This document shows, in pieces, positions 1 through 9,139 of a DNA stretch of 64,000 nt. Source of the DNA: UBA6623 sp965217195 (GTDB lineage: Bacteria; Acidobacteriota; Terriglobia; Bryobacterales; UBA6623); the NCBI GenBank assembly GCA_965217195.1, contig CBDCHL010000004.1:620001-684000 (forward strand), in the 5' to 3' direction. The position numbers and the translations under genes are program-made. Positions within the stretch are counted from its first letter, which is position 1, and each line of letters opens with the position of its first letter. The notes below the pieces were generated by a model, which was not told the origin of the DNA, ran no database searches, and saw only the letters and a list, made by a program, of their open reading frames with translations.

Positions 1-563
1 AAATCGGCCGCCTGGAACATTGAAATCCCGGCAATGCCGGAGGCGCCGCGCTCCACGCACGCCGTCGCATTCTCAGCGGTAATTCCGCCAATCGCCATCA
101 CGGGCAATGACACGGCGCGACACACTGATTCGAGAGCATCGAGGCCCTGGGGAGGTCCCCATCGGTTCTTCGAAGGGGTGGCAAATACTGGGCCGAAAAC
201 GGCGAAATCCACGGCCGCTCGTTCGGCCGCCCGGACTTCCTCGAGCGAATGGGTCGAAACCGCAACCACAAACCCTCGATGTGCGATCTGGCGGATTGCG
301 TCCGGGGCCACGCTATCTGCTGGTAGGTGCACCCCGGCCGCGCCGGCGGCGATAGCCACGTCGGCCCTTTCGTTGACCATAACTCGTGTGCCCGCCGGGT
401 TAGGCAGCGCCAGAACGGCGCGCGTCAATTCGAAGAGTTCTCGTCCGGGCAAGTCCTTCTCGCGAATTTGAAGATAGTCGACACCGGCTTGGAGTTGCCT
501 TTCGACTGATTCCAACAACTTGCCGGCCAGGCTTTGCCGGTCAGTGATCGAATAGAGAATCAC
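1..563 (-). CDS. thiE: Thiamine phosphate synthase, 3' end beyond window
   Basis: Joins 4-amino-5-hydroxymethyl-2-methylpyrimidine diphosphate and the thiazole phosphate to give thiamine phosphate in the cytoplasm. The reverse strand reads from a GTG at 563 and is open to base 1. Visible family motifs are LQIREKDL near residue 25, VNERADVAIAAGAAGVHL in the middle, GPVFATPSK, and the phosphate-binding VMAIGGITAENA towards the end. The GTG start overlaps the modC stop (GTGA), so translation is probably coupled. About 187 codons are present and the C-terminus is missing. A TenI-like protein is the alternative, but the motifs fit ThiE well. Pairing with a molybdate transporter is unusual. Confidence 0.88.
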   Translation of the reverse strand, partial: MILYSITDRQSLAGKLLESVERQLQAGVDYLQIREKDLPGRELFELTRAVLALPNPAGTRVMVNERADVAIAAGAAGVHLPADSVAPDAIRQIAHRGFVVAVSTHSLEEVRAAERAAVDFAVFGPVFATPSKNRWGPPQGLDALESVCRAVSLPVMAIGGITAENATACVERGASGIAGISMFQAAD

Positions 564-1684
564 GCTGCCGACCCCTCCAACCCTTCGGGACCGGGCCGTT
601 TGCGCGGGAAAATCCAGATCGAGCCGGGCGGGAACTCGAGATGCCAACGCTCTCCAACGGTTACCGGGCCCGAAGCCGCCTGCTGCCGCACAAGCTCCGC
701 GGCGATGCCGCCGCGAAATTCCAACCGTAGGTGCGTCGGCGTTTCGGTAGTGCCTTCTAAGGCCAGAGTCAAACCCGTCGACGAGTGGCTGTCCGGAGCC
801 GGACGGGCAACGACTCGCTCTGTGCGAATGCAAAAGAGCAAATCTTCCCCGGAGCGTCGGCCGCTCAAATCCGGGATGGGGAACCGCAGCCCGCGGGCCT
901 CGATCGCGGGGAATCCGTTTGATTCGCCGCCCGCTGCTGTGCCCTCGAAAATCGGCGCGATACCCAACAGCCGCGCGACTTCGGGCGATGCCGGACTCCC
1001 ATGAATCTCACTGGGCGGTCCGTCTTGAATGATCCGTCCACGATCATAGACCAGCATCCGGTCGCCGAGAGCAAATGCTTCTTCCAGGTCGTGAGTCACC
1101 AAGATCATCGGCAGCCGGTACTGCGCCCGCACTTGAGCCAGCACGTCATAAAGCTGTTCCCGCAAACTGACGTCCAGTCCGCGAGCCGGCTCATCGAGCA
1201 AGATCAGACGCGGCCGGCTCACCAGGATTCGTGCGATTGAGCAACGCTGCCGTTCTCCACCGGACACCTGATGAGGCCGCCGGCCGGCGAGCGAGGCCAG
1301 GCCGAAGCGTTCCAAGGTTTCTTCGATCGTTCCCGCTCCGGCATCCGAGGGCCGGCCACGCGCGGCAAATTCCAGGTTTCCGCGCAAGGTCATATGCGGA
1401 AACAGGGCGTCTTTTTGAAATACGTACCCGATGCGCCTCTTGCGGGAAGCCAATTTCACCCTTGCCGCGCTGTCGAACAGAGTCTCAGTCCCGAAGCAAA
1501 TGCGGCCTCGATCCGGGGCAACGAATCCGGCAATACAATCCAGCGTGAGGGTCTTCCCGGCGCCGCTCGGCCCGAAAAGGACGGTCAGTTCGTCTCGCGT
1601 CTCAAACTCGACCGCTAGATCGAACGGGGCGGACTCCGGTCCGCCCGCGTAGCCCTTCTCGATTGAGACAGTCAACGACTCCAT
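560..1684 (-). CDS. modC: Molybdate ABC transporter ATP-binding protein
   Basis: Peripheral ATPase that powers molybdate (or tungstate) import through the ModB permease. The 374-residue protein has a Walker A FGPSGAGKT near residue 40, the ABC signature VSGGERQRCSIAR, Walker B LILLDEPARGLD and the switch VTHDLEEA. A C-terminal extension of about 130 residues fits the molybdate-binding TOBE region of ModC. It follows modB after a 3-bp gap and overlaps thiE by 4 bp, so the three genes read as one operon. Substrate is inferred from the ModB/ModC architecture; a sulfate or other oxyanion ATPase is the alternative. No modA gene is visible beside it. Confidence 0.85.
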   Translation of the reverse strand: MESLTVSIEKGYAGGPESAPFDLAVEFETRDELTVLFGPSGAGKTLTLDCIAGFVAPDRGRICFGTETLFDSAARVKLASRKRRIGYVFQKDALFPHMTLRGNLEFAARGRPSDAGAGTIEETLERFGLASLAGRRPHQVSGGERQRCSIARILVSRPRLILLDEPARGLDVSLREQLYDVLAQVRAQYRLPMILVTHDLEEAFALGDRMLVYDRGRIIQDGPPSEIHGSPASPEVARLLGIAPIFEGTAAGGESNGFPAIEARGLRFPIPDLSGRRSGEDLLFCIRTERVVARPAPDSHSSTGLTLALEGTTETPTHLRLEFRGGIAAELVRQQAASGPVTVGERWHLEFPPGSIWIFPRKRPGPEGLEGSAA

Positions 1685-1687
1685 GGG

Positions 1688-2365
1688 CTAAAAAGCTTGT
1701 CTTTCGCCGGCACGATTCATCAGAAACAGCACCAGCAGCGCCGTCAACGATAGGATCACGACCAGGACGTTGGCAACGACTGTATTCCCGGACTGATAGG
1801 CATCGTAGATCGCTACGGACATGGTTTGCGTGCGACCGGGAATGTTTCCCGCAATCATGATTGTGACTCCGAAGTCTCCCAGCGCCCGGGCGAAGGCGAA
1901 CACAGCCGCCGCTGCGATTGAACGCCTCGCCAGCGGCAGGGTCACCCTCCAGAAGACTCGCCACTCCCCCGCCCCCAAACTGCGAGCCGCGTTCTCCAAG
2001 GTGTGGTCCACAGATTGGAAGGCGGCTCTTGCCGCGCGCACCAGCAAGGGAGTGGCGTGCAGGCAGGCAGCGATCACCGCTGCCTGCCAGGTGAAGACAA
2101 GTGGGCTTCCAACGAGATCCTCGTAACCCTGCCCTAAAGGGCTGCCGCGGCCCAGCAAGACCAACAAATAGTAACCCAGCACCGTCGGCGGCAAAACGAT
2201 CGGCAACGTGAAAACCGTCTCCAGCAAATTCCTGCCCCGAAAGCTGCCTCGCACGAGCAAATAGGCCGCCGCAAGCCCGACCGCCATCGAGATCAGTGTC
2301 GCTAGGCAAGCGACGCGTAGGCTCAGCCAGAACGGAAACCAGTCAATCGACTCGAAGACCGTCAT
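1688..2365 (-). CDS. modB: Molybdate ABC transporter permease
   Basis: Inner-membrane channel subunit of a molybdate-type importer, 225 residues, with about five hydrophobic segments. The segment VFTLPIVLPPTVLGYYLL and the EAA-type cytoplasmic loop ENAARSLGAGEWRVFWRVTLP are characteristic of ModB/CysT permeases. The ATG at 2365 is chosen; a GTG two codons upstream is possible. A TATAAT hexamer (2378-2383, reverse strand) lies so close to the start that the transcript could be nearly leaderless. The partner modA (substrate-binding protein) is not upstream, where the divergent dnaK operon begins. Confidence 0.85.
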   Translation of the reverse strand: MTVFESIDWFPFWLSLRVACLATLISMAVGLAAAYLLVRGSFRGRNLLETVFTLPIVLPPTVLGYYLLVLLGRGSPLGQGYEDLVGSPLVFTWQAAVIAACLHATPLLVRAARAAFQSVDHTLENAARSLGAGEWRVFWRVTLPLARRSIAAAAVFAFARALGDFGVTIMIAGNIPGRTQTMSVAIYDAYQSGNTVVANVLVVILSLTALLVLFLMNRAGERQAF

Positions 2366-2611
2366 CCCCACCGTCCGATTATATCCGGGTGAGAAACGAC
2401 GGGATCCGGTATCGAAGCGACGCTGGACGGACGATCAGCCAATCGAGTCGCAAATCCGCGGATGTAGACGGTTGGTCTACGACCCGAAGCGCGGTCGTAC
2501 GAAACGCGCTTCAGCGTCCGGGACAGGCGACTCTTGTACCTCACGAACAACCAGGACACCGCATAAAGCGTTGATACCAAAAGGTCTTGGACGATTACGG
2601 ACGCACCTATG

Positions 2612-2640
2612 TTGACAACAGGGCACTAATATTTGATAAT
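2612..2640 (+). promoter_or_regulatory. Sigma-70-type promoter of the dnaK operon
   Basis: A perfect -35 TTGACA (2612-2617) is followed after exactly 17 bp by GATAAT (2635-2640), one base from the -10 consensus. It lies about 90 bp upstream of the dnaK ATG. No CIRCE element and no clear HAIR element (CTTGAGT-N7-ACTCAAG) is recognisable between it and the gene. Confidence 0.7.
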
Positions 2641-2666
2641 GGGTGTAGACTAAATGTAGTACAGAA

Positions 2667-2703
2667 CTGGTCTGGGAGGCACACACTTTCGCACGAAGAC
2701 CAG
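2667..2703 (+). promoter_or_regulatory. Inverted repeat in the dnaK leader
   Basis: CTGGTCT (2667-2673) is matched by AGACCAG (2697-2703) across a 23-nt loop, between the promoter and the ribosome-binding site of dnaK. It could be an RNA hairpin or a repressor site, for instance for the HspR encoded at the end of the operon, but it does not match the known HspR site. Function is unproven. Confidence 0.3.
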
Positions 2704-2727
2704 ACTTGTGCAGGAGGGCGGGCAGAA

Positions 2728-4656
2728 ATGGGCAAGATCATCGGAATCGATTTGGGCACGACCAACTCCGTCGTTGCGGTTATGCAGGCGGGCCAACCGA
2801 CGGTCGTGGCGAACCAAGAAGGCGGTCGCACTACACCGTCAGTCGTCGCGTTTGCAAAGGGCGATGAGCGTCTTGTCGGCGAGGCGGCAAAGCGCCAAGC
2901 GGTGACGAACCCGGAGAACACGATTTTCTCCATCAAGCGCTTCATGGGACGTCGTGCCGGCGAAGTGCCCGAGGAAACCAAGCTGATTCCGTACAAGATA
3001 CGGCTGACGGCGGATCTGTTGAAGGTCGAAGCCAACGGCAAGGAGTACACTCCGCAAGAAATCTCCGCGATGGTCGTCACGAAACTCAAGGAAGCAGCGG
3101 AATCGTATCTCGGCGAGAAAGTCACCGAGGCCGTCATCACGGTCCCGGCGTACTTCAATGACTCGCAGAGGCAAGCGACGAAGGACGCCGGCAAGATTGC
3201 CGGTTTGGAAGTCAAGAGGATCATCAACGAACCGACCGCGGCCGCGCTGGCCTACGGGCTCGACAAGAAGAAGAACGAGACCATCGCGGTATACGACTTC
3301 GGCGGCGGAACTTTTGATATCTCGATTCTCGAAGTCGGCGAGGGCATCGTCGAGGTCAAGGCGACCAGCGGCGACACGCACTTGGGCGGCGACAACATTG
3401 ATCAATTGTTGATCGAGTGGATCATCGCGGCGTTCAAGAAAGACCAGGGCGTCGATCTGGCGGGCGACAAGATGGCGCTGCAGCGTCTTAAGGAGGCCGC
3501 GGAGAAGGCCAAGATGGATCTTTCGACGTTGCTCGAAACCGAGGTCAACCTGCCCTTCATCACCGCCGACGCGAGCGGTCCGAAGCACCTGCAACTCAAG
3601 CTGACGAGGGCGCACCTCGAGCAGATGATGGAACCGTTGCTCAAAAGAACCCTGGAGCCCTGCAAGAAGGCCCTGGCCGACGCCGATATGGGTCCCGACA
3701 AGATTGACGAGATCGTGATGGTCGGCGGTTCGACGCGCATTCCCCGCGTGCAAGCGTTGGTGCAAGAGCTCTTCGGCAAAGAACCGCACAAGGGCGTCAA
3801 TCCCGACGAAGTGGTCGCGGTGGGCGCGGCCGTACAGGGCGGAGTTCTCGCGGGCGACGTGAAAGATGTCTTGCTGCTCGATGTGACGCCGCTTTCGCTG
3901 GGCATCGAAACGCTGGGCGGGGTTTTCACGAAGTTGATCGAGCGGAATACGACAATCCCGACGCGCAAGAGCGAAGTTTTTTCGACTGCGGCGGACAATC
4001 AAACTTCGGTCGAGATTAAGGTCTATCAGGGCGAACGCTCGATGGCCCCCGACAACCGCTTGCTCGGCGTATTCCAGCTCGTCGGCCTTCCTCCGGCGCC
4101 CAGAGGGGTTCCACAGGTCGAGGTGACGTTCGATTTGGACGCCAACGGCATCTTGAACGTCTCGGCCAAAGACTCGGCGACAGCGAAGGAGCAAAAAATC
4201 ACCATCACCAGTTCGTCGGGACTGTCCAAGGAAGAAGTGGAGAAGATTGCCCGCGACGCCGAAGCCAACGCCGCCGAAGACCGCGTTCGACAAGAACAGG
4301 TCGAACTGCGCAATCGCGCCGACGCGATGATCTACAGTACGGAAAACACGCTCAAGGAGCACCGGGACAAGATCAGCGCGGAGGAGGCCAAGGTGATTGA
4401 AGAGGCCATTGCCGAAACCAGGCAGGCGGTACAGGGAAGCGACCTCGACACGATCAACGCGGCCATCGAGAAATTGACGAAGGCCAGCCACAAGTTGGCC
4501 GAAGTGATGTACCAAGCGGCGTCGTCATCGCAACCCGGCGCGGACGGTGCGGCGCCCGGCGCCGACGGGGAGAGCCCCAAGGCGGACGCGGAGCCCAAGA
4601 AGGACGACGTCGTGGACGCTGAATTCGTGGACGTCGATGACAAGCCGAAGAGCTGA
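2728..4656 (+). CDS. dnaK: Molecular chaperone DnaK (Hsp70)
   Basis: ATP-dependent chaperone that binds exposed hydrophobic peptides and works with DnaJ. The 642-residue protein starts with IIGIDLGTTNSVVAV, has the ATPase motifs NEPTAAALAYG and YDFGGGTFDISIL, a full peptide-binding domain (LLLDVTPLSLGIETLGG), and an acidic tail ending in VVDAEFVDVDD. The ATG at 2728 is preceded by a strong Shine-Dalgarno (AGGAGGG, about 10 nt upstream); the frame is open 140 bp further upstream but that part crosses the promoter and is not Hsp70-like. First gene of dnaK-dnaJ-hspR; grpE is absent from the operon. Confidence 0.98.
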   Translation: MGKIIGIDLGTTNSVVAVMQAGQPTVVANQEGGRTTPSVVAFAKGDERLVGEAAKRQAVTNPENTIFSIKRFMGRRAGEVPEETKLIPYKIRLTADLLKVEANGKEYTPQEISAMVVTKLKEAAESYLGEKVTEAVITVPAYFNDSQRQATKDAGKIAGLEVKRIINEPTAAALAYGLDKKKNETIAVYDFGGGTFDISILEVGEGIVEVKATSGDTHLGGDNIDQLLIEWIIAAFKKDQGVDLAGDKMALQRLKEAAEKAKMDLSTLLETEVNLPFITADASGPKHLQLKLTRAHLEQMMEPLLKRTLEPCKKALADADMGPDKIDEIVMVGGSTRIPRVQALVQELFGKEPHKGVNPDEVVAVGAAVQGGVLAGDVKDVLLLDVTPLSLGIETLGGVFTKLIERNTTIPTRKSEVFSTAADNQTSVEIKVYQGERSMAPDNRLLGVFQLVGLPPAPRGVPQVEVTFDLDANGILNVSAKDSATAKEQKITITSSSGLSKEEVEKIARDAEANAAEDRVRQEQVELRNRADAMIYSTENTLKEHRDKISAEEAKVIEEAIAETRQAVQGSDLDTINAAIEKLTKASHKLAEVMYQAASSSQPGADGAAPGADGESPKADAEPKKDDVVDAEFVDVDDKPKS

Positions 4657-4714
4657 ACCGTCCGGTTCGAGCTCTTGCCGCTGAAACCGGCGGCGGTCCG
4701 AAAGAGGTGTTTTC

Positions 4715-5881
4715 GTGCCGGCGACGCAGCAAAAGGACTACTACAAAGCGCTCGGCGTTTCGAAGAAAGCTTCGGCCGACGAGATTCGCAAAGCCTACCG
4801 CCGGCTCGCCCGTAAGTATCATCCTGACGTTAACCCCGGCGACCAGTCGGCCGAACAACGGTTTAAGGACGTCCAGGAGGCCCACGACGTTCTCAGCGAT
4901 AAGAAAAAGCGTCAGATGTACGACCAGTTCGGCTTCTATTCGGAGAACGCCGGTTTTCCGGCCGGCGCAAGGGGCCCCGGCGGGTTCGACTTCAACGGTT
5001 TCGATTTCAGCGATTTCTACACAGGCGGCCCGGGCGGTGCGCGTGCCGGCGGCGGGCGAGCCGGCTGGGGTGGTTTCGGCGATTTGTTTTCGCAGATGTT
5101 CCGCCAGGGTGCCGGCACACCCACTCGCACCGAGGCACAGGCCGGCGAGGACCTCGAATACGCCGTCGATATCGGGTTCTGGGACGCCATTCGCGGGACC
5201 AAGGTTCGTCTGACGGTCTTCCGTCATGAAGCCTGTGGGCCTTGCCGAGGGGCCGGCAATGTCGGGACGGGAGCGATGGTCTGTCCCGAGTGCGGCGGCG
5301 GGGGGCAAGTCAACCAGGCCATCGGGGCGATGCGCTTTAACATCACGTGCCCGCGTTGTTCAGGACGCGGGCAAACCGAGAGCGCTTGCGCGGCTTGCCG
5401 GGGAGATGGGCGGGTCGGCCGCAAAGAAGTCGTCGAAGTCCGCATTCCCTCCGGCGCGCAAGACGGCTCGCGGTTGCGGGTGGCAAGCAAGGGGAATGCC
5501 GGACGAGCCGGTGGATCGGCGGGCGATCTGTACATCGTGACTCGTGTGGGCCCGCATCCGGTCTTCGAGAGGAGCGGCGACGAAATCCACGCCGAGGTTC
5601 CGATCACTATCGCCGAAGCAATTCTAGGCGGCAAGATCGACGTACCGACGATCGACGGCAAGGCACGCTTGAAAGTCCCGCCGGCAACTAGTTCGGGAAA
5701 GACCTTCCGGCTCCGAGAAAAGGGCGTCTTGAATCGCCGTACGGGCGTACGCGGTGATCAACTCGTCAGGGTCAAAGTTGTGGTTCCGACGGTTTCAGAC
5801 GAGCGCTCGAAGGAATTAGCACGCGAATTCGCCAAGTTGAGCGCCGAAGACCCGCGCGAAGGGCTTTGGGACCAGGAGTAA
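4715..5881 (+). CDS. dnaJ: Co-chaperone DnaJ (Hsp40)
   Basis: Stimulates DnaK ATPase and delivers substrates. The 388-residue type I protein has an N-terminal J domain with the HPD motif (KYHPDVNPGD), a Gly/Phe-rich linker, and four zinc-binding repeats CGPCRGAG, CPECGGGG, CPRCSGRG and CAACRGDG, followed by the C-terminal substrate-binding domains. It begins with GTG at 4715 behind AGAGGTG, 58 bp after dnaK, and is followed by hspR with a 1-bp gap. All key residues are present. Confidence 0.96.
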   Translation: MPATQQKDYYKALGVSKKASADEIRKAYRRLARKYHPDVNPGDQSAEQRFKDVQEAHDVLSDKKKRQMYDQFGFYSENAGFPAGARGPGGFDFNGFDFSDFYTGGPGGARAGGGRAGWGGFGDLFSQMFRQGAGTPTRTEAQAGEDLEYAVDIGFWDAIRGTKVRLTVFRHEACGPCRGAGNVGTGAMVCPECGGGGQVNQAIGAMRFNITCPRCSGRGQTESACAACRGDGRVGRKEVVEVRIPSGAQDGSRLRVASKGNAGRAGGSAGDLYIVTRVGPHPVFERSGDEIHAEVPITIAEAILGGKIDVPTIDGKARLKVPPATSSGKTFRLREKGVLNRRTGVRGDQLVRVKVVVPTVSDERSKELAREFAKLSAEDPREGLWDQE

Positions 5882-5882
5882 A

Positions 5883-6299
5883 ATGGCCAGGCGCAAGCGA
5901 ACCGAAGGAGCTTACACGATCTCGGTGGTCGCGAATCAGTTTGGCGTGCATCCGCAAACCCTGCGCCTCTACGAAAGAGAAGGCTTGCTGAAACCCTCCC
6001 GTACGGAAGGCAACACGCGCCTGTACACCGAAGCCGATATGCAGCAGCTGGAGGTCATTCTTTCGCTGACCCGGGATCTCGGCGTGAACCTCGCCGGCGT
6101 GGAAATCATCCTCAACATGCGCAGCAAGATGGAAGAAATGCAGCGCCAGATGCAGGAATTCGTCGGATACGTCACCGAACAAATGGGAGCCCTGCCGCGC
6201 GAACCGCCGCCGGCATTCTCGACCTCGTTGATCCCCGTCAATCGGCCGGCTTCCCAACGGACCGGCGGTCGCACCAAGACCACGAAATCGGCGGGCTAG
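5883..6299 (+). CDS. hspR: MerR-family heat-shock repressor HspR
   Basis: DNA-binding autorepressor of the dnaK operon in the family described from actinobacteria. The 138-residue protein has an N-terminal winged helix-turn-helix (ISVVANQFGVHPQTLRLYER, then EGLLKPSRT) followed by a coiled-coil segment rich in Met, Glu and Gln (residues about 75-105). It lies 1 bp after the dnaJ stop, the standard third position of dnaK-(grpE)-dnaJ-hspR operons. Feedback control of the operon is inferred from the family; its operator could not be identified by eye. Confidence 0.9.
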   Translation: MARRKRTEGAYTISVVANQFGVHPQTLRLYEREGLLKPSRTEGNTRLYTEADMQQLEVILSLTRDLGVNLAGVEIILNMRSKMEEMQRQMQEFVGYVTEQMGALPREPPPAFSTSLIPVNRPASQRTGGRTKTTKSAG

Positions 6300-6447
6300 A
6301 ACCCTTGGTCGAGCCGCGCCAACCGGACGGTGTATCCCCCGCCTCTGATGTCCCCACCCGGTGTCTAAACGTTGACGGTGGACCCGGCTTCAGTGCAGCC
6401 GCCCGGCCCGATGCCGCGCGAGGCTCCTGCTATGATCCAAGGAATTA

Positions 6448-8565
6448 ATGGAGCCTGTGCGCGCTAATCAACTTGTCGACGAAACAAGCCCCTACTTGCT
6501 GCAGCATGCCCACAATCCGGTGGACTGGCACCCTTGGGGCGATGAGGCACTCGCCCGGGCACGTGACGAACAAAAGCTGATCTTCCTAAGCATCGGATAC
6601 GCTGCCTGCCACTGGTGCCATGTGATGGAGCACGAGAGCTTCGAGGACGACGAAGTTGCCGCGCTGCTCAATCGCGACTTCGTTTCCATCAAAGTGGACC
6701 GCGAAGAGCGTCCCGACCTCGATGAGATTTACATGAGCGCAACGATGCTCTATTCGGGCGGTCACGGCGGCTGGCCGATGAGCGTATTTCTAGCGCCGGA
6801 TCTCAAGCCGGTCTACGCCGGAACGTATTTCCCCAAGGACAACCAGTTCGGCCGTCCCGGCTTCAAGACCGTGTTGACCCAAGTTGCCGCGGCCTGGAAA
6901 GAGCGCGGCCCGGCGATCGTGACCGAGAGCGGCAAGATCGTCGCCGCGCTCCAACAGATCCACGGCGCCGGCGAGGCCGGGGATATCTTGCCCAGGGACC
7001 GGGTCGCCGCCGCGGCCGACGAGGTCTTTCGCGCCTTCGATACCGAGCAAGGCGGCATTCCCAGCGGATCAAATAAATTCCCTCCGAGCCTCGCGATTGA
7101 CTTGCTGCTGCGCGAATTCCACGACTCCGGCCACCGGGGCTATCTTTCGATCGTCGAGAGGACGCTCGAAAAAATGGGCAACGGCGGTATCTACGACCAT
7201 CTCGGCGGCGGTATCGCTCGCTACTCGACGGACGCAAGATGGCTTGTGCCGCACTTCGAAAAGATGCTCTACGACCAGGGACTGGTCGCGTCCGCCTACA
7301 TCGACGCTCTGCAAGCGACGGCCGATCCGGAACTGAAGAAACTTTTCGGGGAGAAGGCTTGTGGCATTTTGGACTATGTCCTGCGCGACTTGACCGACTC
7401 GGGTGGGGCATTCTACTCGAGCGAAGACGCGGACAGCGAGGGCCTGGAAGGCAAGTTCTACATCTGGACCCGAGAGGAACTCGTCGATCTGCTTGGAGAT
7501 CGCGACGGAAAGATCGCCACAGAGCACTTCGGCGTGAGCGAGGTCGGCAACTGGCTTCATCCCGGCGACGCACACGTTCCGCGCGGCCCGAAGAATATCT
7601 TGCACGTCGCTCGTTCGGCTGAAACGATCGCGAAGGTGGATAGTCTCGACGTTGCGGAAGTCGAAAAGATCATCGCCGACGCCAAGGAGAAACTATTCGT
7701 GGAGCGCGAGAAGCGCGTCAGACCCGGGCTCGACAACAAGGTCTTGTCGGGCTGGAATGGGCTGATGATCACTGCTCTCGCCAAAGCCGCGGCTGTGTTG
7801 GATGAGCCCCACTATCGGGAAGCCGCCGAACGCGCCGCGGATTTCATTCTCGAGACGATGTGCTCCGACGGCCGACTGCTCGCCACCTACGGCAAGGGGC
7901 GCGCGCGGCTCAACGGCTACGTCACTGACTACGCGTTCTTCATCGAGGGCTTGATCGAGCTTTATCAAACCGGCGGCGACTTCAGGTGGCTTGAACAGGC
8001 GCGCCGGCTAACCGATGTCGCGGTGAGATACTACTGGGACGAGACCTCGGGCGGATTCTATTTCACGGCTTCCGATCACGAGCAGTTGTTGGTCCGCAGT
8101 AAGACCGCCAACGACGGGGCGATTCCCTCGGGCAATTCCGTCATGCTCGCCAATCTGCTGAAGTTGAGCATCTTGGTCGACCGAGGCGACTACGGGCACA
8201 AAGCCGAACAAATCATCCGAGTCTTCGCGGGGAGCGGCGCGATGCGCACTCCTTTTCAGCACGAACGACTACTTGCCGGCGTGGAAGCACTTCACGAAGG
8301 GTTCGCCGAGATCGCCGTTATCGGGTCCCCGGAGGACCCCGCGACGAAGGCGTTGATTGAAGTGGTGTACAACCGCTATTTGCCCAATAAAGTTGTCGTG
8401 CAGTTCAACCCCGCCGACCAAAAGTTGCCCGAAAAAATGCAGCTACTCCAAGGCCGCGCGCTGATCGACGGCAAACCCGCGGCCTACGTCTGCCGCGACT
8501 TCGTCTGCCGCGAGCCCGTGACCAACGCTGAAGACCTGGCGCGGCAACTATCGCCGCCCGCTTGA
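6448..8565 (+). CDS. Thioredoxin-domain DUF255 protein, YyaL/SSP411 family
   Basis: A 705-residue protein of the widespread YyaL/spermatogenesis-associated protein 20 family. The N-terminal 160 residues form a thioredoxin-like domain with the family signature NPVDWHPWG and a CHWCH redox motif (YAACHWCHVMEHESF). The rest resembles an (alpha/alpha)6 barrel as in N-acylglucosamine epimerases (for example VRPGLDNKVLSGWNGLMI). Enzymatic activity of the family is not established. The ATG follows an AAGGA about 8 nt upstream. It stands alone between hspR and a non-coding repeat region. Confidence 0.9.
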   Translation: MEPVRANQLVDETSPYLLQHAHNPVDWHPWGDEALARARDEQKLIFLSIGYAACHWCHVMEHESFEDDEVAALLNRDFVSIKVDREERPDLDEIYMSATMLYSGGHGGWPMSVFLAPDLKPVYAGTYFPKDNQFGRPGFKTVLTQVAAAWKERGPAIVTESGKIVAALQQIHGAGEAGDILPRDRVAAAADEVFRAFDTEQGGIPSGSNKFPPSLAIDLLLREFHDSGHRGYLSIVERTLEKMGNGGIYDHLGGGIARYSTDARWLVPHFEKMLYDQGLVASAYIDALQATADPELKKLFGEKACGILDYVLRDLTDSGGAFYSSEDADSEGLEGKFYIWTREELVDLLGDRDGKIATEHFGVSEVGNWLHPGDAHVPRGPKNILHVARSAETIAKVDSLDVAEVEKIIADAKEKLFVEREKRVRPGLDNKVLSGWNGLMITALAKAAAVLDEPHYREAAERAADFILETMCSDGRLLATYGKGRARLNGYVTDYAFFIEGLIELYQTGGDFRWLEQARRLTDVAVRYYWDETSGGFYFTASDHEQLLVRSKTANDGAIPSGNSVMLANLLKLSILVDRGDYGHKAEQIIRVFAGSGAMRTPFQHERLLAGVEALHEGFAEIAVIGSPEDPATKALIEVVYNRYLPNKVVVQFNPADQKLPEKMQLLQGRALIDGKPAAYVCRDFVCREPVTNAEDLARQLSPPA

Positions 8566-8580
8566 AGCCCGGGGCAAAAG

Positions 8581-8785
8581 TATTCGGGCGAAAAAGGGAG
8601 GCTGCCGAGGCTGCCGGCCTACTTTCACTTGCCGAATCACTTCGTTTCCAACGCCGGCGGACAGCGAAAATCGGTGGCTGTACCGGCTCCTCCGAAAATG
8701 GACCCGAAATCTCCTCCATGCCGAAGCCCCGACGTGGCGCACGCTTGCAGCGTGCCGTGTCGCCACTCCTGGCGACATCTCTTCC
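8581..8785. repeat. Dispersed intergenic repeat R1, copy a
   Basis: This stretch shares blocks with 16441-16624 in the same orientation: a start like TCGGGCGA.AA.GGAGGC, a middle CCGACGCCGGCGG-like block, and a well conserved end (ATCTCCTCCATG, GACGTGGCGCACGC, TGCGTGCCGTGTCGCCACTC, GGCGACAT). Both copies lie in intergenic space downstream of chromosomal genes. It does not look coding. The wider gap 8566-9139 holds only this and the hairpin repeat below. Confidence 0.75.
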
Positions 8786-8883
8786 AATCCCCTCCCGAGC
8801 GCATCGGGCATTACGTTTAGCCCGACGAGATCGCAAACAACCACAGCCGCGAGGCGGCGACAGAAGCCGGTACTTACCGGAAC

Positions 8884-8916
8884 ATAGCCCGGGGTGGAGC
8901 CGAAGGCGGAACCCCG
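8884..8916. repeat. Dispersed hairpin repeat, copy a
   Basis: The sequence starts ATAGCCCGGGGTGGAGCCGA and ends in AACCCCG, forming a stem GGGGT/ACCCC around a GGAGCCGAAGGCGGA loop. A second copy is at 11499-11533 with a changed base pair in the stem. Similar short hairpins are familiar between genes in planctomycete genomes. Confidence 0.7.
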
Positions 8917-9139
8917 AGGGAGCGGCCCATCCCGGTAAGCTCGGCGAGCACCGGGAAAACGATCTGTCAAAGCGGTTATGTTACGCTGAGACGTTCGTAG
9001 AGTCGGCGGAATTTTCCGCCCACTCGCGGTCTTGTCCGCCGGTCCGCAACCGGTAGCCGACCCGCCGCCCGGCAACCCCGGAGAGGCCGTTTCGCCGAGG
9101 GGGTTCACGGTCGATTTCATCCCTTCTTCGCGATCCAAA

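Noticed and set aside
2372..2600. Molybdenum-cofactor or thiamine riboswitch upstream of modB
   Set aside because: No conserved riboswitch core could be recognised, and the apparent -10 element leaves almost no leader.
2839..4515. 558-codon open frame on the reverse strand of dnaK
   Set aside because: Antisense shadow caused by GC-rich third positions in dnaK; long antisense frames opposite hsp70 genes are a known artefact.
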